Assembly (NCBI GenBank): GCA_015060165.1
Contig: SUZC01000007.1
Location: 1 to 64,000 of the forward strand
Source: Rikenellaceae bacterium
GTDB lineage: Bacteria > Bacteroidota > Bacteroidia > Bacteroidales > Rikenellaceae
Direction: 5' to 3'
Length of the DNA: 64,000 bases
Part shown: piece by piece, positions 31,672-40,343 of the stretch
Layout of the letters: every line of letters begins with the position of its first letter
Numbering within the stretch: position 1 is the first letter of the stretch
Notes under the pieces: generated by a model
The model's database searches: none
Seen by the model: the letters and a program-made list of their open reading frames with translations, nothing else
What the model was told of the DNA's origin: nothing
Translations under genes and position numbers: made by a program

Positions 31672-32997
31672 ATGAAGCGCATATTCTCTCTCGTAATTCT
31701 GCTGATGCTTGGTCTGACGGCCTCGGCACAGTATCGGGGTACGATTATTAGCGATAGTTTGACCAATTCAAAACTCTATCCGGGTACGTTGCATCGCTAC
31801 AAAATTTATATCCCGCGTGAGTACGATGGTCGAAGCGAGGCTTGTCTTTATGTTGGTCTCGATGGCATTGCTTACAATGCACCTGCGGTAATGGATAAAT
31901 TGATAGCCGAAGGTCAGATGCCTGTGACGATCGGTCTGTTCTTGGAGCCTGGCCGCGTGTATGATGCCAAAGGTAAAGTTGTGCGATACAATCGTAGCAA
32001 TGAGTTTGACCGTACCGATGGTCGGTTTGCTGCGTTTCTAATTGATGAATTGTTGCCGCACGCCGTGGCGCATAGGCTCGCCGATGGTAGCGAAATCCGC
32101 ATCTCGCCTGATGCCGACGACCATGCCATTGCAGGTTCGAGCAGTGGTGGTATTGCCGCCTTCTCGGCAGCGTGGTTTCGCCCCGATTTGTTTAGACGAG
32201 TATTCACAACGGTAGGAACATTTGTGGCAATGCGAGGTGGAAATGAGCTCCCAGCTCTGGTGCGTAAGACCGAGCCGCTACCGTTGCGAATATATATCCA
32301 CGATGGTAGCCGCGATGTGTGGAATCCGATCTTTGGTCATTGGTACGAGTATAATCGCTTGATGGGTACAGCGTTGGAGTTTGCTGGTTACGACTTCCTG
32401 CCATATTGGGACGATTGCGTTCATAGCAACCAAACCGCCAATCGAGTCTTCCCCGAAGCGATGCGTTATCTTTGGCAGGACTATGGCCAGCCAATCAAAG
32501 CAGGACATAGTAAAAATAATATGCTTACTACCATCCTTCCTGATGCAGAGCAAGGGTGGCAACCCTATGTGGGTAAATTCCCAAAACGCTCTCCCAAGAA
32601 GGCTCTTTCCCCAGATGGTAAGGTGTTGACTCTACCCGAACGTGAGTCGGATTGGCTTGTAAGCTATACAATCGACGAGAAGGGGCGCAAACGTAACGGT
32701 CAGCAATTCTATTGGTTGCATAATCCTTTGCATCAGTACAACGATGTGGTTGGTATGGTATATGCCACAGATGGGTGTTTGTATGTTGCGACAGCGTCGG
32801 GGATTCAGGTATGCGACCATAATGGTCGTGTGAGGGCAATCCTACGCTCACCCTCGACAGCAATCGAGGAGTTTGCCTTCGAGGGTAATACAATATATAT
32901 TAAAGCAGGAGGTAAGGCATACCATCGCCGGGTGAAGACAATGGCTCATCCAAATTCGGCACCGCGCATTGAATACCGTTCGCAGGGGCAAGGTTGA
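31672..32997 (+). CDS. Secreted esterase with C-terminal beta-propeller-like region
   Basis: 441 aa. A signal peptide (1-19) ends near ASAQ. Residues about 20-270 form an alpha/beta-hydrolase of the enterochelin/feruloyl esterase type, with nucleophile motif GSSSGGIAAF and acid/His candidates in 'HDGSRDVWNP' and 'DDCVHSN'. Residues about 330-430 ('GMVYATDGCLYVATASGIQV') resemble SMP-30/gluconolactonase propeller blades. Such fusions usually deacylate plant or host glycans. The promoter carries a strong palindromic operator candidate, so expression is probably substrate-controlled. Confidence 0.8.
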   Translation: MKRIFSLVILLMLGLTASAQYRGTIISDSLTNSKLYPGTLHRYKIYIPREYDGRSEACLYVGLDGIAYNAPAVMDKLIAEGQMPVTIGLFLEPGRVYDAKGKVVRYNRSNEFDRTDGRFAAFLIDELLPHAVAHRLADGSEIRISPDADDHAIAGSSSGGIAAFSAAWFRPDLFRRVFTTVGTFVAMRGGNELPALVRKTEPLPLRIYIHDGSRDVWNPIFGHWYEYNRLMGTALEFAGYDFLPYWDDCVHSNQTANRVFPEAMRYLWQDYGQPIKAGHSKNNMLTTILPDAEQGWQPYVGKFPKRSPKKALSPDGKVLTLPERESDWLVSYTIDEKGRKRNGQQFYWLHNPLHQYNDVVGMVYATDGCLYVATASGIQVCDHNGRVRAILRSPSTAIEEFAFEGNTIYIKAGGKAYHRRVKTMAHPNSAPRIEYRSQGQG

Positions 32998-33093
32998 TGC
33001 TGTTATTAGAAAAATTTTAATGGTATTTTAGTAGTTTGCGCAACCGTAAATTGCCAACTTATTGTGCCATTTGCACTTTTTTTATCTGATTTA

Positions 33094-33123
33094 TTGCAGA
33101 TAACATTTTTTTTACTACCTTTG
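33094..33123 (+). promoter_or_regulatory. Promoter of tRNA-Glu
   Basis: TTG (33094-33096), 19-bp spacer, TACCTTTG (33116-33123); 40 nt before the mature tRNA. Confidence 0.75.
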
Positions 33124-33163
33124 CCACGCTAAATCGCCCGTTTATTGTGCGAGATAGCGGTAG

Positions 33164-33235
33164 GGTCCATTCGTCTATCGGTTAGGACGCAAGATTTTCA
33201 TTCTTGAAAGAGGAGTTCGACTCTCCTATGGACTA
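33164..33235 (+). tRNA. tRNA-Glu (anticodon TTC)
   Basis: 72 nt that fold as a cloverleaf. The acceptor GGTCCAT pairs with ATGGACT, the anticodon stem CAAGA/TCTTG holds loop TTTTCAT, and the T arm GGAGT-TCGA-CTCTCC follows. CCA is not encoded (the sequence continues CAA), so it must be added. Confidence 0.95.
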
Positions 33236-33259
33236 CAATGACTGCACTTGTCAACGAGT

Positions 33260-33282
33260 GGGGGGGGGGGAAGCCCCTTTTT
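33260..33282 (+). terminator. G11 tract with a short terminator-like hairpin
   Basis: Eleven consecutive G (33260-33270), AAG, CCCC (33274-33277), then TTTTT. It can form a GGGG/CCCC hairpin with a T run after the tRNA. The homopolymer length may vary between cells. Confidence 0.5.
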
Positions 33283-33289
33283 ATAGTGA

Positions 33290-33462
33290 TGAGTGTTTGA
33301 CAGCGGTAACAATTGATTAGGGGACTTACGAGGTCGCCATAACATCCAAAAGGATGTTCGGAACGGTGAGGTACACGCCGTAAGGAGTGCCAGGGACGGA
33401 GTCACACACCGTAAAAGTGTGAAGAAACTGAATACATAAAAAGTAAAAATAAAAACAATTTA
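33290..33462 (+). ncRNA. Structured leader upstream of rpsT
   Basis: No ORF, but several hairpins: AACATCC-AAAA-GGATGTT (33341-33358), ACGG...CCGT (33363-33381), and TCACAC...GTGTGA (33412-33432). A second ACGG/CCGT pairing offers an alternative fold. This suits an autoregulatory leader of S20 or a small RNA. I cannot match it to a named family. Confidence 0.5.
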
Positions 33463-33467
33463 AGATC

Positions 33468-33719
33468 ATGGCAAATCATAAGTCATCAAAGAAGAGAATT
33501 CGTCAGACAGTAACAAAGCGTGCTCACAACCGTCTTTTCCACAAGACAGCTCGTAACGCCGTTAAGAAGTTGCGTAACACAACAGAGAAGGAGGCAGCTT
33601 TGGCATTGTTGCCAGAGGTATCATCTATGCTCGATAAGCTCGCTAAGCACGGCATTATTCACAAGAATAAGGCAGCTAACTTGAAGAGCTCTTTGGCATT
33701 GTATGTAAACTCACTCTAA
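33468..33719 (+). CDS. rpsT: 30S ribosomal protein S20
   Basis: 83 aa, all-helical, binds the 5' and 3' minor domains of 16S rRNA. '[20 protein letters not shown]' and '[20 protein letters not shown]' are diagnostic. It follows tRNA-Glu and a structured leader of about 170 nt. Confidence 0.98.
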   Translation: MANHKSSKKRIRQTVTKRAHNRLFHKTARNAVKKLRNTTEKEAALALLPEVSSMLDKLAKHGIIHKNKAANLKSSLALYVNSL

Positions 33720-33763
33720 TCCGCAGCGAAGTTTGAGTTTGGTGGCTCGTGATGCCACGAAAT

Positions 33764-33797
33764 AAAAGGTTTCGAGATTTTTCGAAACCTTTTTTGT
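33764..33797. terminator. Terminator between rpsT and the DUF2264 gene
   Basis: AAAAGGTTTCGA (33764-33775) and TCGAAACCTTTT (33782-33793), a perfect 12-bp stem, then T-rich sequence. Confidence 0.88.
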
Positions 33798-33855
33798 TTT
33801 ATCTTAATCATCTCTTTGGGGATTAAACCTCCTTACGATGTTTGATGCGCTGGAC

Positions 33856-35100
33856 TTAATACTTGATGGCCGCATCGCGCATAACAGCTTCGCCCGACCA
33901 TACTCGTTGTGAAGACCACTTCTCATCTTTGCCACTCCAAAACTCTGCATCGGTAGGCAATCCCAAAGGCAGAAACACAAAACAACAGAGGTAAGCACTT
34001 CCTGTTGAGACATAATTCTCGGCAACATCGGGCTGATGGCCACAGAAACCAAGTGTCAACCAACCTTCATCGTCGAACATCGATTTTACGGTTTGGCGTT
34101 TAATGACGGCGGTTAAGGCCGAGCGTACTTGCGCTGGCGATACCCCTTTGGGTAGTGTGCCGAGCAGCGAAGTGTGAGCAAGAGCTTGGAATGCGCCATA
34201 GCGATAGCCGCAAGATCGACCCAGCATTGGGAATGTACCTTCTGGAGAGATCAACATCTCCTGCTGTGCTGCAAGGCGAGCCATACGCTTAACATATTTA
34301 TCATACATTGCACCGTAGGTCGCATACTCCTCTCCCTTATCTGCGTTCTCCTTCACGACTGCAGTTACATCGACAAGCATTGGTTGTATGACGTAGCTAT
34401 TATAATAATCGAGGTGGAACGATGGGCCATCACCATACCAGCCATCGCCTTTGTACCACTCGTTGTGACGGTCGAGCGCATATTTTATCTTCGAGAAATC
34501 ACACTCTCCCGTAAATTGTAGCAGTGCGGCTTCAACTGTAGCGGAAAACAGTAACCAGTTATTTTCCCACGCGCGAATCTTGCGTGAGCGTTTGAGCTCA
34601 TCGATTATTCTTTGGCGAGTTTGGGAATCGAGCATAGGCCATATTACATCTTTTGAGCGAAGCAGTCCTTGAGCAAAGAATGCTGCATCAACAAGCGGTT
34701 GTGTCCCGGGACCATCGAATGGCAGGTAATCGGGGCTTGATGGGTCGACGGCATTCGTTATAGCCTTTACGACCAATTGCGTCATTGCTCGACGTTGCTC
34801 ACCCTCACGGCTTGTGTAGTCACCCAAATTAAGCCACGGTGCAATTCCATTGAAAGAGCGGCCAAGAGCCTCAAGATGACTCACGTCGGCACGCTTGCCC
34901 GTATGGGACCCATCATTGACCTCAACAGGCATATTCTTGCGAAGAGTTTCGTTTGCAAGATTCTCATAAACGGGAGCAACGATGCGTAGCATTGTATTTA
35001 CCCAATATTGTCGAGTTGCTTTTGGAGATGCGGCATTGAGGTATGAGCTACCGCTCATTATGCATAAAAGCATTGCCAAAATAAATATTCGCTTTCCCAT
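33856..35100 (-). CDS. DUF2264 domain protein, exported
   Basis: 414 aa with a signal peptide (1-23). The rest is one DUF2264 domain, an all-helical toroid-like fold: 'DGSHTGKRADVSHLEALGRS', 'GIAPWLNLGDYTSREGEQR' and 'GDGWYGDGPSFHLDYYNSYV' are typical. The fold is related to polysaccharide lyases and unsaturated glucuronyl hydrolases, so action on uronic-acid glycans is likely but unproven. It is monocistronic. Confidence 0.88.
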   Translation of the reverse strand: MGKRIFILAMLLCIMSGSSYLNAASPKATRQYWVNTMLRIVAPVYENLANETLRKNMPVEVNDGSHTGKRADVSHLEALGRSFNGIAPWLNLGDYTSREGEQRRAMTQLVVKAITNAVDPSSPDYLPFDGPGTQPLVDAAFFAQGLLRSKDVIWPMLDSQTRQRIIDELKRSRKIRAWENNWLLFSATVEAALLQFTGECDFSKIKYALDRHNEWYKGDGWYGDGPSFHLDYYNSYVIQPMLVDVTAVVKENADKGEEYATYGAMYDKYVKRMARLAAQQEMLISPEGTFPMLGRSCGYRYGAFQALAHTSLLGTLPKGVSPAQVRSALTAVIKRQTVKSMFDDEGWLTLGFCGHQPDVAENYVSTGSAYLCCFVFLPLGLPTDAEFWSGKDEKWSSQRVWSGEAVMRDAAIKY

Positions 35101-35123
35101 AACTTACGATTTGTATTGCATAA

Positions 35124-35131
35124 CAAATATA
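35124..35131 (-). promoter_or_regulatory. Promoter of the DUF2264 gene
   Basis: Minus-strand TATATTTG -7 box, 23 nt before the start codon. Confidence 0.6.
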
Positions 35132-35206
35132 GTGAATTTTTGCGATGGAATTACAATTTGGCAAAATCTACAATGTGATATTTTATGCGTTGTACATTAT
35201 TTTTCT

Positions 35207-35214
35207 TAAATTTG
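35207..35214 (+). promoter_or_regulatory. Promoter of the phosphodiesterase lipoprotein gene
   Basis: TAAATTTG -7 box, 26 nt before the start codon. Confidence 0.55.
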
Positions 35215-35240
35215 TAGTAAGAACCTAAATATTTATTTAT

Positions 35241-36152
35241 ATGAAAAGAATTTTACTATTAGTCTCTTCTCTTATCCTGATTGCAGGTGTGAGCAGTTGT
35301 ACAAGTGAGAATGGTGGCGTGCGTGGTGTGAAGCACGTGGTGATGATCGGCCTTGATGGCTTGGCTGGTAATACCGTTGAGGCGGCCGATATGCCTACCG
35401 TAAAGATGATGATGGAGAATGGTGCGTGGACACTCCAAGCACGTAGTATTCTCCCTTCGTCGAGTGCTTGTAATTGGGCATCAATGTATATGGGTGTCGG
35501 CCCGGAGATGCACGGATACAATACTTGGGGTAGCCGTAAACCCGATTTCCCGTCTATCGCGTTGGGTAAGAACGGTATATTTCCCACAATCTTCACTGTA
35601 CTTCGCGAGCATAATCCCGAAATTAATACAGCAGCTTTGTATGAGTGGGCAACTCAGGGCGATTTGATCGACAATAAGGCTGTAAGCTATCACAAGCACG
35701 TTCCAATGGGCGAGAGTCGTAGTGCCGATATTACCAATGCCTATATCTCTTATCTGAAGGAGAACAAACCTGCATTTTCTATCTGTATCTTTGACTCACC
35801 CGATGCAGAAGGTCATGGTCACGGTTGGGGCTCAGAGCCTTATATGAATCGTCTGCCGGAGATTGATGCATATATTGCCAAGATTGTAGAGGCTACTAAG
35901 GAGGCAGGAATGTACGATGATACAATCTTTATGATTGTGTCCGATCACGGCGGTATCAATAAGGGTCACGGTGGAACAACGATGGATGAGATGGAGGCAC
36001 CATTGGTATTCTTTGGTCCTGGTGTGAAGAAGGGTTACAAGATTGAGCAGCCTGTTGTTCGTTACGACACAGCTCCTACGATAGCATACATCTTCGGCGC
36101 GAAGACTCCCGATGTATGGCGAGGAAGGGCTATTGTTGAGATTTTTGAGTAA
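35241..36152 (+). CDS. Alkaline-phosphatase-superfamily lipoprotein (phosphodiesterase-like)
   Basis: 303 aa. A lipoprotein signal ends GVSSC (Cys20). The domain is of the nucleotide pyrophosphatase/phosphodiesterase type: 'VVMIGLDGLAGN' gives the first metal Asp, 'LPSSSACNWASM' the Ser/Thr nucleophile region, 'DSPDAEGHGHGWGS' and 'VSDHGGINKGHGG' later metal ligands. It should hydrolyse a phosphate or sulfate ester outside the cytoplasm; the substrate is unknown. Confidence 0.88.
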   Translation: MKRILLLVSSLILIAGVSSCTSENGGVRGVKHVVMIGLDGLAGNTVEAADMPTVKMMMENGAWTLQARSILPSSSACNWASMYMGVGPEMHGYNTWGSRKPDFPSIALGKNGIFPTIFTVLREHNPEINTAALYEWATQGDLIDNKAVSYHKHVPMGESRSADITNAYISYLKENKPAFSICIFDSPDAEGHGHGWGSEPYMNRLPEIDAYIAKIVEATKEAGMYDDTIFMIVSDHGGINKGHGGTTMDEMEAPLVFFGPGVKKGYKIEQPVVRYDTAPTIAYIFGAKTPDVWRGRAIVEIFE

Positions 36153-36219
36153 TCTAACGTGGTATCTCAAATATGTGTGGCGTATATATATGGCCTAATA
36201 CAAAAGCTATAATGATAAA

Positions 36220-36249
36220 AAAATCCCGAGCCGTCGAGCTCGGGATTTT
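36220..36249. terminator. Bidirectional terminator between the phosphodiesterase gene and rpsA
   Basis: AAAATCCCGAGC (36220-36231) and GCTCGGGATTTT (36238-36249), perfect 12-bp arms between convergent genes. Confidence 0.9.
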
Positions 36250-36271
36250 CATTTATCGGGATAGAACCTGA

Positions 36272-38062
36272 TTACTTGTTCTTCTCCATTGCAGCCTTCA
36301 ACTCTGCCAAGCCTGCGATGTCACCCAAAGTAGTCTTCTCGATAGAAGCGTTAATCTTCTTTACAGACGACTTAGTTGCATCAGCAGCTGCCTTCTTCTC
36401 AGCCTTCTCAGCTGCGATCTCAGCACGCTTAGCCTCCTCGAAAATGCGTGAGTGAGACAATGTGATACGCTTTGTAGCCTTAGAGAACTCGATAACCTTG
36501 AACTCGGCAGTCTCACCAGCCTTCAATGTTGTACCGTCCTCCTTAACGAGCTGCTTAGCAGGTACAAAACCTGTTACGTTCTCGCCCAAAGTTACGATAG
36601 CGCCCTTGTCTGTAAGCTCGCTGATAGTTGCTGTGTGAACAGTGTCAACTGCGAACTTGCTCTCAATCTCGTTCCAAGGATTCTCCTCCAACTGCTTGTG
36701 GCCAAGGCTCAAGCGGCGGTTCTCCTTGTCGATCTCAAGAACGATAACCTCGATCTCAGCACCAATCTGAGTGAACTCGCTGGGGTGCTTAACCTTCTTA
36801 GTCCAGCTCAAATCTGAGATGTGGATAAGACCGTCAATACCCTCCTCGATCTCAACGAATACACCGAAGTTAGTGAAGTTGCGAACCTTAGCTGTGCACT
36901 TTGCACCTACAGGGTACTTAGCATCGATGCCATCCCATGGATCGGGAGTAAGCTGCTTGATACCAAGTGACATCTTGCGCTCGTCGCGGTCCAAAGTGAG
37001 GATAACTGCCTCAACCTCGTCGCCAACCTTCAAGAACTCCTGAGCTGAACGCAAGTGCTGGCTCCAAGACATCTCAGATACGTGGATAAGACCCTCTACG
37101 CCAGTTGCAATCTCAACGAATGCGCCGTAGTCAGCCATAACCACAACCTTACCCTTAACCTTGTCACCAACCTTAAGCTCTGAATCCAAAGCCTCCCATG
37201 GGTGAGCTGTAAGCTGCTTCAAGCCCAATGCGATACGCTTCTTCTGCTCGTCGAAGTCGATGATAACAACGTTCAACTTCTGGTCAAGCTTAACGATCTC
37301 CTCAGGGTGATTTACACGGCCCCAAGAGAGGTCTGTGATGTGGATAAGACCGTCCACACCGCCCAAGTCGATGAATACACCGTAGTTAGTGATGTTCTTA
37401 ACTGTACCCTCAAGGATCTGACCCTTCTCAAGCTTAGACATAATAACCTGCTTCTGAGCCTCGAGCTCTGCCTCGATAAGAGCCTTGTGAGATACAACAA
37501 CGTTGCGGAACTCCTGGTTGATCTTAACAACCTTGAACTCCATAGTCTTGTCAACGTAGATATCGTAGTCACGGATAGGCTTAACGTCAATCTGCGAACC
37601 GGGCAAGAATGCCTCAATGCCGAATACGTCAACAATCATACCACCCTTAGTGCGGCACTTAACGTAACCCTTGATGATCTCGTCGTTGTTCAAAGCCTCG
37701 TTTACACGATCCCAGCTCTTAAGCTGACGTGCCTTCTTGTGCGAGAGAACCAACGCACCACCCTTGTCCTCAACAGACTCAACGTAAACCTCTACCTTGT
37801 CGCCTACTGTCAACTCAGGGTTGTAACGGAACTCAGTTGCCTGAATCATACCCTCGCTCTTGTAGCCGATGTTTACGGTTACCTCGCGCTTGTTGATTTC
37901 GCTAACTGTACCCTCTACTACCTCACCAACAGCAATGTTAGAGAGTGTCTGGCCGTAAGCCTCAGCTACCTGCTCCTTAGACTGACCACCATAGAGGTCC
38001 AAATCATTCTCAAACGCGTTCCAATCGAAACTCTCGTTTGCTACATTGTTCAATACTTCCAT
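36272..38062 (-). CDS. rpsA: 30S ribosomal protein S1
   Basis: 596 aa with six S1 (OB-fold) domains starting near residues 32, 115, 200, 285, 370 and 460. The middle ones carry the repeated 'GVDGLIHITDLSW', 'GVEGLIHVSEMSW' and 'GIDGLIHISDLSW'. An Ala/Lys-rich C-terminal tail follows. S1 unwinds and captures mRNA, and matters especially where Shine-Dalgarno sequences are rare, as in this phylum. The leader is about 100 nt, long enough for autoregulation. Confidence 0.97.
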   Translation of the reverse strand: MEVLNNVANESFDWNAFENDLDLYGGQSKEQVAEAYGQTLSNIAVGEVVEGTVSEINKREVTVNIGYKSEGMIQATEFRYNPELTVGDKVEVYVESVEDKGGALVLSHKKARQLKSWDRVNEALNNDEIIKGYVKCRTKGGMIVDVFGIEAFLPGSQIDVKPIRDYDIYVDKTMEFKVVKINQEFRNVVVSHKALIEAELEAQKQVIMSKLEKGQILEGTVKNITNYGVFIDLGGVDGLIHITDLSWGRVNHPEEIVKLDQKLNVVIIDFDEQKKRIALGLKQLTAHPWEALDSELKVGDKVKGKVVVMADYGAFVEIATGVEGLIHVSEMSWSQHLRSAQEFLKVGDEVEAVILTLDRDERKMSLGIKQLTPDPWDGIDAKYPVGAKCTAKVRNFTNFGVFVEIEEGIDGLIHISDLSWTKKVKHPSEFTQIGAEIEVIVLEIDKENRRLSLGHKQLEENPWNEIESKFAVDTVHTATISELTDKGAIVTLGENVTGFVPAKQLVKEDGTTLKAGETAEFKVIEFSKATKRITLSHSRIFEEAKRAEIAAEKAEKKAAADATKSSVKKINASIEKTTLGDIAGLAELKAAMEKNK

Positions 38063-38167
38063 CTGGAAAATGTTTTGCGATACAATCGCTCGTTAAATGG
38101 TTAATAATAAATGTTTTTACTTGTGCCTGTGCTCGCATATTACGCGCGCACGAGCCATAAGCGACTG

Positions 38168-38175
38168 CAAAGATA
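38168..38175 (-). promoter_or_regulatory. Promoter of rpsA
   Basis: Minus-strand TATCTTTG -7 box with 105 nt to the start codon. The leader holds GC-rich partly self-complementary sequence near 38130-38155. Confidence 0.6.
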
Positions 38176-38240
38176 CGTTAAAATTGATAATTGAAAACTT
38201 TTTGCCGCTTTTTTTTCGCAGAAAAACAATAAATTAACAG

Positions 38241-38248
38241 TATCTTTG
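38241..38248 (+). promoter_or_regulatory. Promoter of the Gfo/Idh/MocA gene
   Basis: TATCTTTG -7 box, 78 nt before the start codon. Confidence 0.6.
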
Positions 38249-38326
38249 TCTGTCGTTAGCTTCAAGCGGAGCAAATTGGAGGCTAAAATGTTTGAAATTG
38301 ATGTAATGTAACTAAGAGATGATATT

Positions 38327-39721
38327 ATGAAAAAAATCTTTGCAATTATGATTCTGTCGGCATCGGCTATGATGGTGGGGTGTGGAAATCCCTCGGCCGA
38401 TAATAAATTCAATGGGACGAAAGGCGAGGTGAAACTTCTCACACTCGATCCTGGTCATTTCCACGCAGCATTGGTGCAGATGTATATGTACGACCAAGTT
38501 GACACAACTGTAAATGTGTATGCTCCTGCGGGTGATGATGTTAAGATGCACCTCGACCGCATCGCAATCTATAATAATAGAGAGCAGAATCCCACAACGT
38601 GGAATGAGCAACTCTACGAAGGTGATGATTTTTTGGAGAAGATGATTGCCGAGAAGAAGGGAAATGTCGTGGTGTTGGCTGGTAACAATGGTAAGAAGAC
38701 AGGCTATGTGAAGGCGGCTGTCGATGCAGGCATCAACGTGTTGTCGGACAAGCCTATGGCTATCGATGCCGAGCGTTTTTTGATGCTTGAAAAGACCCTC
38801 GATGAGGCTGCGGCAAAAGGGGTGATGGTCTACGATATAATGACCGAGCGAGGCGAGATTAACAACGAGTTGCAGCGCGTGTTGGTGGCTATGCCTGAGC
38901 TTTTCGGTCAGATGGAGAAGGGTACACCCGAAGATCCTGCCATCACAAAAGAGAGTGTTCACCACTTCTTCAAGTATGTGTCGGGTCAACCGTTGCGTCG
39001 TCCTGAATGGTATTTCGATGTGGAGCAACAGGGCGAGGGTATTGTGGATGTAACCACCCACCTTGTGGATTTGGTGCAGTGTACGGTGATGCCGGAGCAG
39101 GAGATTGATTATACGAAGGATATTGAGTTCACATCGGCAAAACGTTGGGCTACGGCTATTCCGCTTGATAAGTATCAGTTGGTGTCGGGCAAGCAGGTTT
39201 ATCCCGAATTCTTGAAGAAGGATATTGTGAACGATACTTTGCAGGTGTATTCAAACGGCGAACTTAATTATAAGTTGAATGGTGTGAACTGTCGAGTGAG
39301 TGTTATATGGAACTTTATGGCTGAGGTTGGCACTGAAGGTACGGGTGATACGCACTACTCAACGGTGAAGGGTTCAAAGGCCGATGTGATTATCCGTCAG
39401 GGTGCTGAGCAGGGTTACAAACCTATGCTATATGTGGCTTGCAAGGGTGATGATGTGGCAGCTTTCGAGAAGACATTGCGAGAGTCTCTAGAAAAGATTG
39501 CTGGTCGTTATCCGGGTCTTGACATTAAGGCATCGGGCGATAAGGAGTGGCAGATTGTTATCCCTGCAGCTATTGCTAAGACTCACGAGCAACGTTTCAG
39601 TTCGGTAATGGAGGTGTATTTGAAGTACCTCACAGAGGGGGAGATACCGGCGTGGGAGCGTTCGCATATGAAGGCAAAGTATTTCACCACTACAAAGGCT
39701 GTAGAGTTGGCTAGAAAATAA
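38327..39721 (+). CDS. Gfo/Idh/MocA-like oxidoreductase lipoprotein
   Basis: 464 aa. A lipoprotein signal ends MMVGC (Cys19). The middle has a Rossmann-like part ('VVVLAGNNGKKTGYVKAAVDAGINVLSDKPMA', in parts) with the EKP-like 'SDKPM' motif. A C-terminal domain of the putative-oxidoreductase family carries 'THLVDLVQCTVMP'. Relatives act on sugars or sugar-derived glycosides outside the cytoplasm. The classic N-terminal GxGxxG is not obvious, so cofactor use is uncertain. Confidence 0.82.
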   Translation: MKKIFAIMILSASAMMVGCGNPSADNKFNGTKGEVKLLTLDPGHFHAALVQMYMYDQVDTTVNVYAPAGDDVKMHLDRIAIYNNREQNPTTWNEQLYEGDDFLEKMIAEKKGNVVVLAGNNGKKTGYVKAAVDAGINVLSDKPMAIDAERFLMLEKTLDEAAAKGVMVYDIMTERGEINNELQRVLVAMPELFGQMEKGTPEDPAITKESVHHFFKYVSGQPLRRPEWYFDVEQQGEGIVDVTTHLVDLVQCTVMPEQEIDYTKDIEFTSAKRWATAIPLDKYQLVSGKQVYPEFLKKDIVNDTLQVYSNGELNYKLNGVNCRVSVIWNFMAEVGTEGTGDTHYSTVKGSKADVIIRQGAEQGYKPMLYVACKGDDVAAFEKTLRESLEKIAGRYPGLDIKASGDKEWQIVIPAAIAKTHEQRFSSVMEVYLKYLTEGEIPAWERSHMKAKYFTTTKAVELARK

Positions 39722-39744
39722 GATTGGAGAAATATATAATAGAG

Positions 39745-39779
39745 AAAATACCCTGAAGCCTAAAACTTCAGGGTATTTT
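39745..39779. terminator. Bidirectional terminator between the MocA-like and ECF sigma genes
   Basis: AAAATACCCTGAAG (39745-39758) and CTTCAGGGTATTTT (39766-39779), perfect 14-bp arms. Confidence 0.9.
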
Positions 39780-40343
39780 TTACTTGATATCTCCTTGTTT
39801 GATTAATATGCACATGCGCTCTCTTGCACGATGGATTTGAGTCTTAACTGTACCCATCGGAAGATGCAATTTCTCGGCTATTTCGTCATAGGAGTAGTCC
39901 TCTAAAAATCGCATCTTGAATAGACGGCGATATTGTTCGGGGAGACACTCGATATAGTGTTCAATCTGAGAACGTTGCTGTAAACTGATGAGATTGTCTT
40001 CGGGGGATGGGGTGAGTGCTATGGGAGCCGAAAATTTCTCATCGAGCGAGATATCCTCCTGACGGCGGCGTTCGAAGTCAATATGGGTATTACGAGCAAT
40101 GGTGTAGACCCACTGTCCGAAGGTATATTCGGGTGAGTAGCGGTGCAGATTGATGTAAACCTTAATAAATGTTTCCTGCAACAGATCCTCAGTATCCTCT
40201 ATTGATGTATATCGTTGCAAAAAAAGTCGACGAATAGCATCAGAGTAGCGGTTGAATAGATATCCAAACGCCACCTGATCGCCCACGAGCGACATTTTGA
40301 CCAAATCTTTATCTTCGGCTACTATGTAATCGACTATCTCCAT
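39780..40343 (-). CDS. ECF-subfamily RNA polymerase sigma factor
   Basis: 187 aa. Region 2 'RLFLQRYTSIEDTEDLLQETFIKVY' (in parts, residues 35-60) and region 4 'LPEQYRRLFKMRFLEDYSYDEIAEKL' (about 135-160) with 'PMGTVKTQIHRARERM' are clear. No anti-sigma factor is adjacent. Its start lies inside the end of a glycosyltransferase gene (10-nt overlap), tying it to envelope-glycan synthesis by position. Confidence 0.93.
   Translation of the reverse strand: MEIVDYIVAEDKDLVKMSLVGDQVAFGYLFNRYSDAIRRLFLQRYTSIEDTEDLLQETFIKVYINLHRYSPEYTFGQWVYTIARNTHIDFERRRQEDISLDEKFSAPIALTPSPEDNLISLQQRSQIEHYIECLPEQYRRLFKMRFLEDYSYDEIAEKLHLPMGTVKTQIHRARERMCILIKQGDIK

Noticed and set aside
33260..33270. G11 run as a sequencing artefact only
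   Set aside because: It is followed by a matching CCCC and a T run, so it makes sense as a terminator stem. Its exact length remains uncertain.
37202..38104. 300-codon open frame antisense to rpsA
   Set aside because: It is a codon-bias shadow of rpsA with Leu/Val/Asn-rich nonsense composition and no promoter or start signal.
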